64,000 bases of DNA from Mycobacterium intermedium (GTDB lineage Bacteria > Actinomycetota > Actinomycetes > Mycobacteriales > Mycobacteriaceae), in the NCBI RefSeq assembly GCF_002086275.1, contig NZ_MVHT01000001.1, forward strand, positions 122,392 through 186,391. Reading direction: 5' to 3'. The position numbers and the translations under genes are program-made. A model generated the notes under the pieces. That model did not search any database, was not told the origin of the DNA, and saw only the letters and a list, made by a program, of their open reading frames with translations. Positions 27,197-34,998 of the stretch are shown one piece after another (the first letter of the stretch is position 1; each line of letters opens with the position of its first letter).

Positions 27197-28389
27197 CCGG
27201 CGCCGGCACGACCGAGATCTACTACGATCCATTCGATTTCGAGATCGATGACGATCCGTACCCGATCTGGAAGCGGATGCGCGATGAAGCGCCGCTGTAC
27301 TACAACGAAAAGTACAACTTCTACGCGTTGAGCCGTTATGACGATGTCGCGCCCGAACTGACGAATTGGAACACCTACCGGTCGGGCCGCGGCACCACCA
27401 TGGACATCATCATGAGCGGCATCGACATTCCGCCCGGCCTCATTCTTTTCGAGGACCCGCCGCTGCACGATCTGCATCGGCGTTTGTTGTCAAGGGTTTT
27501 CACGCCGCGCCGGATGGAGGCGATCGAGCCGCTGACGCGTGACTTCTGTGTGCGTGCCCTGGATCCGCTGGTGGGCACGGGCAGGTTCGACTTCATCGAG
27601 AATCTGGGCGCGATGGTCCCGATGCGCACTATCGGTTACCTGCTGGGCATTCCCGAGGACTCTCAGGCCGACATCCGGGACCGTGGGGGGCGGACGATCA
27701 GCCTCAAGGAGGGGACGTTCACGGCCGTCTCGGACGACCTGTTCGAGAAGAGCTACCAGGTCTTCTCCGACTACATCGATTGGCGGATGGAGCATCCCTC
27801 CGACGATCTGATGACGCAGTTGATCAACGCCGAGGTCGAGGAAGGCGGGGTGCTGCGGCAGCTGACGCGGACCGAAGTGTTGATGTATACGACGATGATC
27901 GCCGGTGCGGGCAACGAGACGACGACGCGCTTGATCGGGTTCATCGGTCAACTGTTGGGCGAGCACCCCGACCAGCGTCGAGAGCTGGTGGCCAACCCCT
28001 CGCTGATTCCGATGGCCATCGAGGAGGTGCTGCGTTACCAGGCGCCTTCACCCGTGCAAGCGCGGCACGTCGCGCACGACGTCGAGAGCCACGGCGTGAC
28101 CATTCCCCAGGGTTCGGTCATGTTGTTGCTCAACGGTTCCGCGAACCGGGACGAGCGCAAGTATCCCAACGGTGAGACGTTCGACATCCACCGCGGCGCC
28201 CCGCATCTCAGCTTTGGCCATGGACTGCACTTCTGCATGGGGTCGGCGCTGGCACGCATGCAGGCTCGGGTGGCGCTGGAAGAAGTGCTCAAGCGTTGGC
28301 CGGATTGGGAAGTCGATTATGCCAATGCGCAAATGGCGCACACCAGTAGTGTGCGCGGATGGGCGAAGTTGCCGGTCTTTACGGGTTAG
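27193..28389 (+). CDS. Cytochrome P450
   Basis: A 398-residue P450. The I-helix oxygen motif AGAGNETTTR, K-helix EEVLRYQ and heme-binding FGHGLHFCMGSALAR (Cys ~348) are complete. Length fits soluble bacterial P450s. Coupled by ATGA overlap to the LLM oxidoreductase. I cannot assign a CYP family. A 296-base convergent intergenic region with a structured element follows it. Confidence 0.9.
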   Translation: MTGAGTTEIYYDPFDFEIDDDPYPIWKRMRDEAPLYYNEKYNFYALSRYDDVAPELTNWNTYRSGRGTTMDIIMSGIDIPPGLILFEDPPLHDLHRRLLSRVFTPRRMEAIEPLTRDFCVRALDPLVGTGRFDFIENLGAMVPMRTIGYLLGIPEDSQADIRDRGGRTISLKEGTFTAVSDDLFEKSYQVFSDYIDWRMEHPSDDLMTQLINAEVEEGGVLRQLTRTEVLMYTTMIAGAGNETTTRLIGFIGQLLGEHPDQRRELVANPSLIPMAIEEVLRYQAPSPVQARHVAHDVESHGVTIPQGSVMLLLNGSANRDERKYPNGETFDIHRGAPHLSFGHGLHFCMGSALARMQARVALEEVLKRWPDWEVDYANAQMAHTSSVRGWAKLPVFTG

Positions 28390-28439
28390 GAGGCCGCGCG
28401 GCGTGGGTGGCCGGCCCGTCGTCACATCCGTCACTTGGT

Positions 28440-28544
28440 CTCTCGGCCGGGAAGGTGGACCTCTGCCCGGCTTGGAGCGACAAGCGTTGCAGCAGAGGAA
28501 TTGTCGCTAAAAACCGGGCAGAAAGCATGCCGTCCGGCCGAGAG
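28440..28544. repeat. Structured intergenic element, copy B
   Basis: Three nested perfect stems: 28440-28450 with 28534-28544 (11 bp), 28462-28470 with 28514-28522 (9 bp), and 28476-28483 with 28501-28508 (8 bp). The inner part contains GACAAGCGTTGCAGC and the 3' part AAAGCATGCCG, both shared with copy A at 7963-8022. It lies in the convergent gap between the P450 and hydrolase genes, so it is not a leader of either; small RNA, double terminator or mobile palindrome are possible. Confidence 0.65.
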
Positions 28545-28588
28545 GCTGATGTGGTGCATGTGGCAGGTGTGACCGCGAGGTGACGCGC

Positions 28589-28619
28589 ACCTAATCGGCT
28601 TGGTGAACAAACGTTAGGT
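28589..28619. terminator. Hairpin between convergent genes
   Basis: ACCTAATCG (28589-28597) pairs with CGTTAGGT (28612-28619) apart from one bulged base, leaving a 14-base loop. It lies in the gap between the P450 stop and the hydrolase stop and may act as a weak terminator. Confidence 0.4.
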
Positions 28620-28685
28620 TATTCGGGCGTCACACGAAATGGATTCCTGCTCCCAGAAGGCTTTCCGAGCTCATCCCCGACGGGG

Positions 28686-29690
28686 TCAGCTCGCACGTGC
28701 TGTATCCAACTGGTCCACCAATACCGCGCCGTCGGGCCGGTCCCCGAGGGTCTGCAGCTGCAACGTGATGCCGTCACCCTGCGCCGTGATGCGGATGATC
28801 TGGGCCAATTCCGCGGGCGCGTCATTCTGCACATAGTGGTCGGCGGTCGGCACCACCCAGTACCGGCTGCGGCCGGGCTTCTCCCGCAGATACGCCTGCC
28901 AGACATAATTGGCCACGCGCAGCGGGGAAACCGAGTCGTGCAGGCCCCAGATCAACGTGACGTTGATGGGCAGCTTGGAAAGCTTTTCGAGCCAACTCTT
29001 TTCATCGGCTGCGCGCTCGCGCAGGTATTGAATGGTGTCGGGGAGCACGCGTATTCCGTCGTCGTGCGCGAAGCATTTTGCCAAAGCGGTCAGCTCAGGG
29101 TCTTCCAATACCCGGCGTGGCATGAAGCAGGTTTGTCCGAGGCCGGCGGCCAGCAACTCCGGCGTCACCTCCGCGGCCGCGCGCCGTCCGGTCTTCGGGT
29201 CGAGCAACGCGGTCTGAAACGCGGTCAGATTCGACAGCGGCAGGTAGACGTTGCCGTTGGTGATGATGTGATCGACCGGCAGAGGTTGTTCCGCTTCGGC
29301 CAACAGCGCGAGCGCGATCATCCCGATGCTGCTCCCACGGTCATGGGTCAGCATCCGGTACTCGGTCAGCCCCCACACGGACGTGATCATGTGCACCAAC
29401 AGCTGCGCGTCGTCGTACAGCGAATACACGTACGGCTCCGGCGGCTTGTCGGACAACCCATACCCGGGGAAGTCCAAGGTGAAGATCTCGAACTCGGACT
29501 CGAGTTCACGCGCGAGGGCGAAGAAGTCGATGCTGGACGTCGGGAAGCCGTGCACCAGCACCAGGGCGGGCGCTCCTTCGGTGCCGCAGCGCCGGGTGAA
29601 CACGGTGACTTCTTTGCCCTCGTTGGCGGCCGTCGTCGACGTCCAACTCAATTCCGTTCCGCCGCTTTGCCACTCCTCAAAAATGTCCAC
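28686..29690 (-). CDS. Alpha/beta hydrolase, epoxide hydrolase-like
   Basis: A 334-residue alpha/beta hydrolase. The oxyanion motif VHGFPTSSID, the nucleophile position in THDRGSSIG (an Asp, as in epoxide hydrolases and dehalogenases, rather than Ser), and the late His in PTADHYVQND are visible. The cap domain lies between. The epoxide hydrolase call is inferred from the Asp nucleophile and the lack of the halide Trp pair. It lies 10 bases downstream of the M23 lipoprotein gene on the same strand, so they may form an operon. Confidence 0.8.
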   Translation of the reverse strand: MDIFEEWQSGGTELSWTSTTAANEGKEVTVFTRRCGTEGAPALVLVHGFPTSSIDFFALARELESEFEIFTLDFPGYGLSDKPPEPYVYSLYDDAQLLVHMITSVWGLTEYRMLTHDRGSSIGMIALALLAEAEQPLPVDHIITNGNVYLPLSNLTAFQTALLDPKTGRRAAAEVTPELLAAGLGQTCFMPRRVLEDPELTALAKCFAHDDGIRVLPDTIQYLRERAADEKSWLEKLSKLPINVTLIWGLHDSVSPLRVANYVWQAYLREKPGRSRYWVVPTADHYVQNDAPAELAQIIRITAQGDGITLQLQTLGDRPDGAVLVDQLDTARAS

Positions 29691-29700
29691 AGTGCAAGCC

Positions 29701-31032
29701 TTATCCCAGAGCGAAGGTTACGGTAGCCAGCAGCAACGGTAATTGGTCCTGGCGCAGTTGCGGTAGCGGCAGTTGCTCGGCGCCCAGGAACGCGCCGCTG
29801 AGATAGTTGTCGGCGTTCCAGACCGCCTCGGTACTGACCTGGCCCTGGTAGCTGAAGCCCTCGATGACGTAGGGCAGGCCGTCGGCTTCGAGCAGCGACG
29901 GGCCGTTCATCAGCTGAAAATGCAGGTGCGGCGCGTTGGAATTGCCGGTGTTACCCAGCTTGGCGATCTGCTGGCCCTTCTTGACCGTGTCACCTTTCTT
30001 GACCAGCAGCGACCCCTTGTCGAGGTGGGCGTACATCGCGTACACGCCGTCACCGAGGTCGAGGATGATGTGGTTGCCGTCGACGTTCTCCACGGTCAGC
30101 TTGGCGGCGAGGACGGGATCTGAGGCCGGCAGGATGCCGGGGACATTGGCTTCCAGATCGTCCAAGATCTCGATGACGGTGCCGTCGGCAACCGCGTGCA
30201 CGGGCGACCCGAAGCTGACATAGCTCTCGTTCCTGGTTCGGTCGCCGGTGTAGAAGTTGCCCTGGTCATCGGTGCGCATCCAGTCGATTGCGAAGCGCTG
30301 GCTGTTGTTCAGCTTCATGTTGACCGGCAGAATCGCGTCCCGGTGTCCCCAGCCCGGATCGCAACAGCCGTTGAACGCGACCCAGTTGTTGCCCCGCAGC
30401 GGAGGACCGATCTGTCGAGGCTTGCCCGCCGAGATGTTGAACGGATAGCCCAACGTGACGAACGGCCCCGCATCCTTGGCGCCCGGATGCGCCGCGCCCG
30501 TGCCGTGTAGCCGCAGCATCACCGCTTTCGGAAACTGTTCGGGCTTGTCCAGCGCGAAGTCGATGAGCAGTGTCCGCGACGTCTGGGGTGCGATGTCCGC
30601 GTCGGCCGACGGTTGCTGGGTGAGTTGGCGTAGCCGGTTGCAGTTTCCGTAGTTGCAGGTGGGATCGACCAGTTGGACTCCGCCGAACGTTGCCAGCACC
30701 TTGTCCGGGTCGCGGGCGTCGACGACGTCGACCGCGGAGAGGGTGGCGGGTATGGCGGTGGAGTTGGTGAGCTGTACGTCGAAGGCCAGGTGGTACTTAT
30801 TGTCGGTGCCCGGGAACGGAAACGTCGGCTGGCTGATCGGTGCGACCGTCAGCGGGGTGAACGCATCGGGCACCTTGATGCCCGCCACAGCATTGTTCTG
30901 CGCTGTGGCGCCCGGCGGTGCGGATGCGGCCGGGCCGGGCGGCGTTTTCGGCGTGCACGCTGCGACGGTGAGCGCCAGCCCGACGACGGCCAATGTCTTT
31001 CTGAGCGCGCTGCGCCCCCGCTGTCTCGTCAC
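29701..31032 (-). CDS. M23 (LytM-type) peptidase-domain lipoprotein
   Basis: A 443-residue exported protein. The N-terminus has a signal peptide with lipobox LTVAAC, then a Pro/Ala-rich linker. The C-terminal half (~270-415) is a peptidase M23 domain: GHRDAILP as likely first Zn ligands, NHIILDLGDGVYAMYAHLDKG, and HLHFQLMNG with the last ligands. M23 enzymes cleave peptide cross-bridges of cell wall or regulate amidases. Cys residues in TCNYGNC and NGCCDPGWGH may form disulfides. Promoter region shared with the divergent nucleoside phosphorylase-like gene. Confidence 0.85.
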   Translation of the reverse strand: MTRQRGRSALRKTLAVVGLALTVAACTPKTPPGPAASAPPGATAQNNAVAGIKVPDAFTPLTVAPISQPTFPFPGTDNKYHLAFDVQLTNSTAIPATLSAVDVVDARDPDKVLATFGGVQLVDPTCNYGNCNRLRQLTQQPSADADIAPQTSRTLLIDFALDKPEQFPKAVMLRLHGTGAAHPGAKDAGPFVTLGYPFNISAGKPRQIGPPLRGNNWVAFNGCCDPGWGHRDAILPVNMKLNNSQRFAIDWMRTDDQGNFYTGDRTRNESYVSFGSPVHAVADGTVIEILDDLEANVPGILPASDPVLAAKLTVENVDGNHIILDLGDGVYAMYAHLDKGSLLVKKGDTVKKGQQIAKLGNTGNSNAPHLHFQLMNGPSLLEADGLPYVIEGFSYQGQVSTEAVWNADNYLSGAFLGAEQLPLPQLRQDQLPLLLATVTFALG

Positions 31033-31112
31033 CCCGGTGAGCTTAGGGTGGCCCGCGATTGCTGCTCATGATCAACACGCGGGTCGTCAGCGGAGTCGCT
31101 AAACAAAAAGAA

Positions 31113-31127
31113 CGATAACGATTCTCG
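31113..31127. promoter_or_regulatory. Weak Zur/FurB-like site
   Basis: CGATAACGATTCTCG resembles the mycobacterial Zur (FurB) consensus TGAAAATCATTTTCA at about 10 of 15 bases and lies in the divergent promoter gap between the M23 lipoprotein and the phosphorylase-like gene. Chance similarity is quite possible. Confidence 0.25.
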
Positions 31128-31158
31128 GCGTCTTCCCGCGTGGTGCGACAATTCTGCA

Positions 31159-32070
31159 GTGAGCGCCTGCGAACTGCGCACCCTGGTGTTGACCGCTTTT
31201 CCCGCCGAGGCCGATGCGATCTTGGCCCACACCACGCTTGACCCCGGCCCGGTCGTTGTCGCCAATCGCAGGCACTTCTACCTCGGCACGCTCAGCGGCA
31301 AGAAGGTGATCGTCGCGATGACGGGCATCGGGCTGGTGAACGCAACGACCGTGACACAGACCGCATTTGATCGGTTTACCTGCGCATCCGGCATCGCCGT
31401 TGGCGCCGTGGTCTTTTCGGGCGTCGCTGGCGGAGCGGGACGCGTCAGCCTGGGCGACGTCGCCATTCCCGCCCGATGGACGTTGGACAACGGCACCACG
31501 TTTCGTCCCGTCGATCCCGGCATGCTCGCCGCCGCCCAGTCCGTGACGGTCGCGCTGGCCAGCGTGAACACCCTGGGCAATCCGATGTGTTTGTGCAAGA
31601 AGGTGCCCGTCGTGCGCCTCAACGACTTGGGCCGGGTGCCGCAGTTGGTCGTCGGTGGTGACGGCTCCAGTAGCGACAACAACAACGGCACGGCGTTTCC
31701 GTGTGTCCCCAACGCGGGCGACGTCTTTGGCTGCCAACCATGCAGTGCGCCCGATCGCTCACTGTTTTATACCGGCAACTTCTTCAAGGACACCCCGGCC
31801 TGGTTGTTGAAGGGTCTGATCGGTAACCTCAGACCCTTCCCCGTCCAGAATCCGGCGTTCGATGCCGTCGACCAGGAGAGCGCCGCCGCGCAGGCGGTCG
31901 CCGATGCGCACAGCACGCCGTTCCTGGCCATCCGCGGCATGTCCGACGGGCCCAACGACCCGCTTCGCTTGCCGGGCTTCCCCTTTCAGTTCTTCTTCTA
32001 CAAGCAGATCGCCGCGGAGAACGCCGCCCGGGTGGTCGCGGCGTTTCTGCAGAACTGGGCGGGGGTCTAA
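31159..32070 (+). CDS. Nucleoside phosphorylase/MTAN-fold protein
   Basis: A 303-residue protein starting at GTG 31159. It has the phosphorylase-superfamily pattern: an N-terminal [40 protein letters not shown], and near the end [18 protein letters not shown] followed by [14 protein letters not shown], where the Asp and Arg/Glu contact nucleoside. An insertion of about 60 residues with four Cys (CLCKK, CVPNAG, GCQPC) is unusual and may form a disulfide-stabilised or metal-binding loop. By gene order it may correspond to M. tuberculosis Rv2293c; that is from memory. Confidence 0.75.
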   Translation: MSACELRTLVLTAFPAEADAILAHTTLDPGPVVVANRRHFYLGTLSGKKVIVAMTGIGLVNATTVTQTAFDRFTCASGIAVGAVVFSGVAGGAGRVSLGDVAIPARWTLDNGTTFRPVDPGMLAAAQSVTVALASVNTLGNPMCLCKKVPVVRLNDLGRVPQLVVGGDGSSSDNNNGTAFPCVPNAGDVFGCQPCSAPDRSLFYTGNFFKDTPAWLLKGLIGNLRPFPVQNPAFDAVDQESAAAQAVADAHSTPFLAIRGMSDGPNDPLRLPGFPFQFFFYKQIAAENAARVVAAFLQNWAGV

Positions 32071-32072
32071 CC

Positions 32073-32915
32073 CTAGCCGCGCACAACGGGACGGGTCGGA
32101 TCCGAACTCCACTCCGACCACGACCCCGGGAACAGCGCCGCCTCATAGCCTTGGGTGGCGAGTGCTGCGACGACGATCGCCGCGGTAACACCCGAGCCGC
32201 AATACGCGCCGACGGGCTCGTCGGGATCAATGTCGTTGTCGGACAACAGCCGAGCGAGCGCCTCCTCGGCGAGAAAGCTGCCGTCGCCGCTCAAGACGGC
32301 ACCGCTGGGCAGGTTTCGCGCGCCTGGGATATGGCCGGCCACGGGGTCGACGGGTTCGACGTCGCCACGGAAGCGTTCGGGCGCACGGGCATCGAGCAGC
32401 GTCACGGTTCCGGTTTGCTCGGCAGTCAAGGTCGGCTGGCATCCCGTGTACAAATCATCTACCGGCACAACAACATTGCCGGGCTTTCGATGCACCGGAC
32501 CGCTCTCCAGCGGCCCGCCCGCGGAGCGCCACGCCGCGAGGCCGCCGTCGAGGATGCGGACGTCCCGCAGACCCGCTGCCGTCAGCACCCACCAGGCCCG
32601 AGCGGAACCGGCGCGGTTCCAGTCGTCGTAGGTCACGATCGGTGTGTCCTGGTTGACGCCCCAGCGGCGGGCGGCGGCCGCCACGCTGCGTCCCGACGGC
32701 AACGGGTGGCGGCCGCGACCGGCGACGGTGTGGTCGCTGAGTTCGTCGTCGAGTGACACATACACCGCGCCGGGGATGTGTCCTTGTAGATAGGCGTCGC
32801 GCCCGTCGGGTTGATCGAGGCGCCAACGCACATCCAGCACGGCCACCGGGCCGCCGCTGTTCAGCAGCTGGGCCAGCTCGTCGGCGGTGATCAGGACCTC
32901 GTTGCGTCGCGGCAC
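32073..32915 (-). CDS. sseB: Thiosulfate/3-mercaptopyruvate sulfurtransferase
   Basis: A 280-residue tandem rhodanese. The first domain has VLDVRWRLDQPDGRDAY and QGHIPGAVYVSLD without an active Cys; the second has LLDARAPERFRGDVEPVDP, GHIPGARNLP and the active-site loop AYCGSGVTA. The CGSGVTA loop is that of mercaptopyruvate sulfurtransferases. It strongly recalls M. tuberculosis SseB (Rv2291). Upstream of it in the same direction is the DUF429 gene, 14 bases away. Confidence 0.9.
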   Translation of the reverse strand: MPRRNEVLITADELAQLLNSGGPVAVLDVRWRLDQPDGRDAYLQGHIPGAVYVSLDDELSDHTVAGRGRHPLPSGRSVAAAARRWGVNQDTPIVTYDDWNRAGSARAWWVLTAAGLRDVRILDGGLAAWRSAGGPLESGPVHRKPGNVVVPVDDLYTGCQPTLTAEQTGTVTLLDARAPERFRGDVEPVDPVAGHIPGARNLPSGAVLSGDGSFLAEEALARLLSDNDIDPDEPVGAYCGSGVTAAIVVAALATQGYEAALFPGSWSEWSSDPTRPVVRG

Positions 32916-32929
32916 AGTGACGAGCCTAA

Positions 32930-33901
32930 CTAGCGCAGCCGGTCGCGGATCGCGGACAACTCCTGCTCGGCGAGTTCGAGCAGCACGGCCAGGCGCCGGA
33001 AGGAGTCGTCGATCAGGGCCGCATCATCGGTCGCGGGCAGGGCGCCGCCGAGCTTCCCTTGGACATCGGTCCATGCCGTCTCCACCGCCTCCATCAGGGC
33101 CGCACTGCGCGAAGCCTCCGGGCCGAGGAGGTTCGCGACGAGCGCGGGTGTGCGCGGGGTAGGTGTCAGGTCCGAGGGCAGCGACGGGGTGATGATGTAT
33201 CCGTGCTCCAGGTCGCCGTAGATCGTGACGTCGTCCGGCCGGCGCGTGGCATACAGCGCGATATAGGCGCAGAGCACGGCATCGATCGGGTCCTCCGCCC
33301 TGTCCAGGTCGACTTGCCGCTCGGCCTGCTCCACGGCGCCTCGCAGCCGCGCCCAGTCGGTGCTGGCACTGACCTGCATTCGCGGTGACGCAGCGGCCAG
33401 TCCTTCGATGAGGCGCATGAGCTCGAGCAGCGCGGCCCTGCGGTCCGCGACGCTTCTGCCTCGGGCGCCTTTGTACTTCAACGTGCGTCCCAGCCGGAAC
33501 AGGACAACGGTTGCCGGGTGCGGGTAGACCTCGATGGCGCGCCGTCTGGAGGTCGAATACGGATCGATGTCCAAGCCCAGCCGTGCGGCGAGCCGGGCGC
33601 CGCGCGGAGCGTCGCGGAACCAGTCCATGCCGGTGTTCGCCGAATGTGCGCCGGCGTGGAACTGTCGGAAGTGCGGGTTCAGTTCACTTTCAGCCAACCG
33701 CATGCCGGTCGGGTTGTTGACCACCAACGGCGCATCGATCCCGACCAAGCACGGCCCGTCGACGTAGGGGGCCAACGCGGCCAGCACGGCCGCGTCGCTT
33801 GTCGCCGCGTCAGCAAACTGCAAGAGACCTTGATCGTCCAGCACCGCGACCCCGCTGGGATTGCGTTCACCCCAGGCCAGGTCCAATCCGACGAAGTACA
33901 T
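32930..33901 (-). CDS. DUF429 family protein (predicted RNase H-like nuclease)
   Basis: A 323-residue protein beginning MYFVGLDLAWGERNPSGVAV, the typical DUF429 start with a GLD-x-AW motif. The family is predicted to have an RNase H-like fold; acidic residues GIDAPLVVNN and EDPIDAVLCAYIA occupy the expected catalytic positions. ATG 33901 has GGGAGG upstream and begins the domain; the frame opens earlier at 34210 but overlaps the divergent secreted-protein gene. It precedes sseB on the same strand. Function unproven. Confidence 0.8.
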   Translation of the reverse strand: MYFVGLDLAWGERNPSGVAVLDDQGLLQFADAATSDAAVLAALAPYVDGPCLVGIDAPLVVNNPTGMRLAESELNPHFRQFHAGAHSANTGMDWFRDAPRGARLAARLGLDIDPYSTSRRRAIEVYPHPATVVLFRLGRTLKYKGARGRSVADRRAALLELMRLIEGLAAASPRMQVSASTDWARLRGAVEQAERQVDLDRAEDPIDAVLCAYIALYATRRPDDVTIYGDLEHGYIITPSLPSDLTPTPRTPALVANLLGPEASRSAALMEAVETAWTDVQGKLGGALPATDDAALIDDSFRRLAVLLELAEQELSAIRDRLR

Positions 33902-33986
33902 CTGCGAACCTCCCGCAACGCACCCTAGTCTCAGAGCGAAGGGTTGAGGCGATAACCTCGGGAACACCGATCGGGGTAGGGAGACC

Positions 33987-34463
33987 ATGGTGAGGCGGGT
34001 CTGCAAGCGCGTTGCGCCGGCAGTGGGGGTACTGGGTGTCCTGGCGCCTATTCCGGCGGCACCGGCTGAGGCGGTACCCAATACGCAGTGCACCCTGACG
34101 ACGCCGGTGCAGGAGGTGCAGAGCACCTCGCAATTGCCGGCCGAGCTGCTCCAGCTTCTACCGCGCATCGCCGAGATCGGCGCGCCGTTCAACAAGACGG
34201 ACGCGGTCAACCACCCGACGCTGCCGTTCCGCCGGTTGATTCGGGCCGGCAGTCGCGGGACCGACTGGTTCCTCTGGTACGAGCACGGCGGCTTCGACTA
34301 CTTCTGGCAGGCCGTCATTGCGCGCGTCACGCCAGGTGAGGAGGCCAAAGTGTTGGCGAATGCGGGCACAGTGTCCGATACTCTCTGCACATTCACGGAC
34401 GGCGTTTTCGCCGGAAAGGTGCCACCCTATCCGCAAGGCACGTGGGCTGCTGCTGGCTTCTAG
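33987..34463 (+). CDS. Small secreted protein of unknown function
   Basis: A 158-residue protein with a signal peptide (basic VRRVCKR, hydrophobic VGVLGVLAPI, cleavage likely after PAEA). The mature part has two Cys (TQCTLT and DTLCTF), probably one disulfide, and an aromatic-rich centre (DWFLWYEHGGFDYFW). I do not recognise the family; the size and layout resemble mycobacterial secreted antigens. It reads in the same direction as the small membrane protein gene that follows. Confidence 0.7.
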   Translation: MVRRVCKRVAPAVGVLGVLAPIPAAPAEAVPNTQCTLTTPVQEVQSTSQLPAELLQLLPRIAEIGAPFNKTDAVNHPTLPFRRLIRAGSRGTDWFLWYEHGGFDYFWQAVIARVTPGEEAKVLANAGTVSDTLCTFTDGVFAGKVPPYPQGTWAAAGF

Positions 34464-34498
34464 GCCGCGACTCGCCTGGCATGAAAGGACATTCAGCT

Positions 34499-34891
34499 AT
34501 GAATCCGCAGGACCCTAATCAGCCTCCGTATGGAGGCCAGCAGTGGGGCGGACAGCCTCCCGGGTATTCGCCGGGGTACGCGCCTGCCTACTCGCCGGCG
34601 GCTACCACAAACACCATGGCGATCGTCGCTCTTGTGGGTGCCCTCGTGTTCGCCCCGCTGGGAATCGTCTTCGGGCACATCGCCCGCGGACAGATACGGC
34701 GCACCGGTGAAGGCGGACGCGGGCTGGCCACCGCAGGCTTGATCATCGGCTACGTCCTGACGGGCGTCTGGGTCCTCACGGTGGTGCTGCTCATCATCTT
34801 TGGTGTCTTCGTCGCGTCCCACGAGTCCGACTTCGAGCCGTCCTACGTACCGTCGAGCGACACCTCGGTGTTCTTCACGCATATCCCGTGA
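34499..34891 (+). CDS. DUF4190-type small membrane protein
   Basis: A 130-residue protein. The N-terminal ~35 residues are Pro/Gln/Gly/Tyr-rich (QPPYGGQQWGGQPPGYSPGY), followed by two membrane helices (AIVALVGALVFAPLGIVFGH, LIIGYVLTGVWVLTVVLLI) joined by a basic loop, the DUF4190 pattern. ATG 34499 is chosen because AAAGGA lies upstream; ATG 34481 is possible. The family is common in actinobacteria with no assigned activity. A hairpin terminator follows. Confidence 0.75.
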   Translation: MNPQDPNQPPYGGQQWGGQPPGYSPGYAPAYSPAATTNTMAIVALVGALVFAPLGIVFGHIARGQIRRTGEGGRGLATAGLIIGYVLTGVWVLTVVLLIIFGVFVASHESDFEPSYVPSSDTSVFFTHIP

Positions 34892-34898
34892 ATTAGGG

Positions 34899-34928
34899 CT
34901 GAAATCACATGTGTCACTGTGGTTTCAG
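34899..34928 (+). terminator. Hairpin after DUF4190 gene
   Basis: CTGAAATCACA (34899-34909) pairs with TGTGGTTTCAG (34918-34928) over 11 bp with one G-T wobble, around an 8-base loop, just after the upstream stop and before the PE gene. Confidence 0.6.
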
Positions 34929-34998
34929 TCGTCCCAATCGCCGGATAGGGGTCCGGGGCTGCGGTAGCCTCATGGACACCTAGTCGGAGGGGTCATCT

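Noticed and set aside
28612..28623. IdeR-like half site TTAGGTTA
   Set aside because: Only one half of the iron box is present and it lies in a convergent gap away from any promoter.
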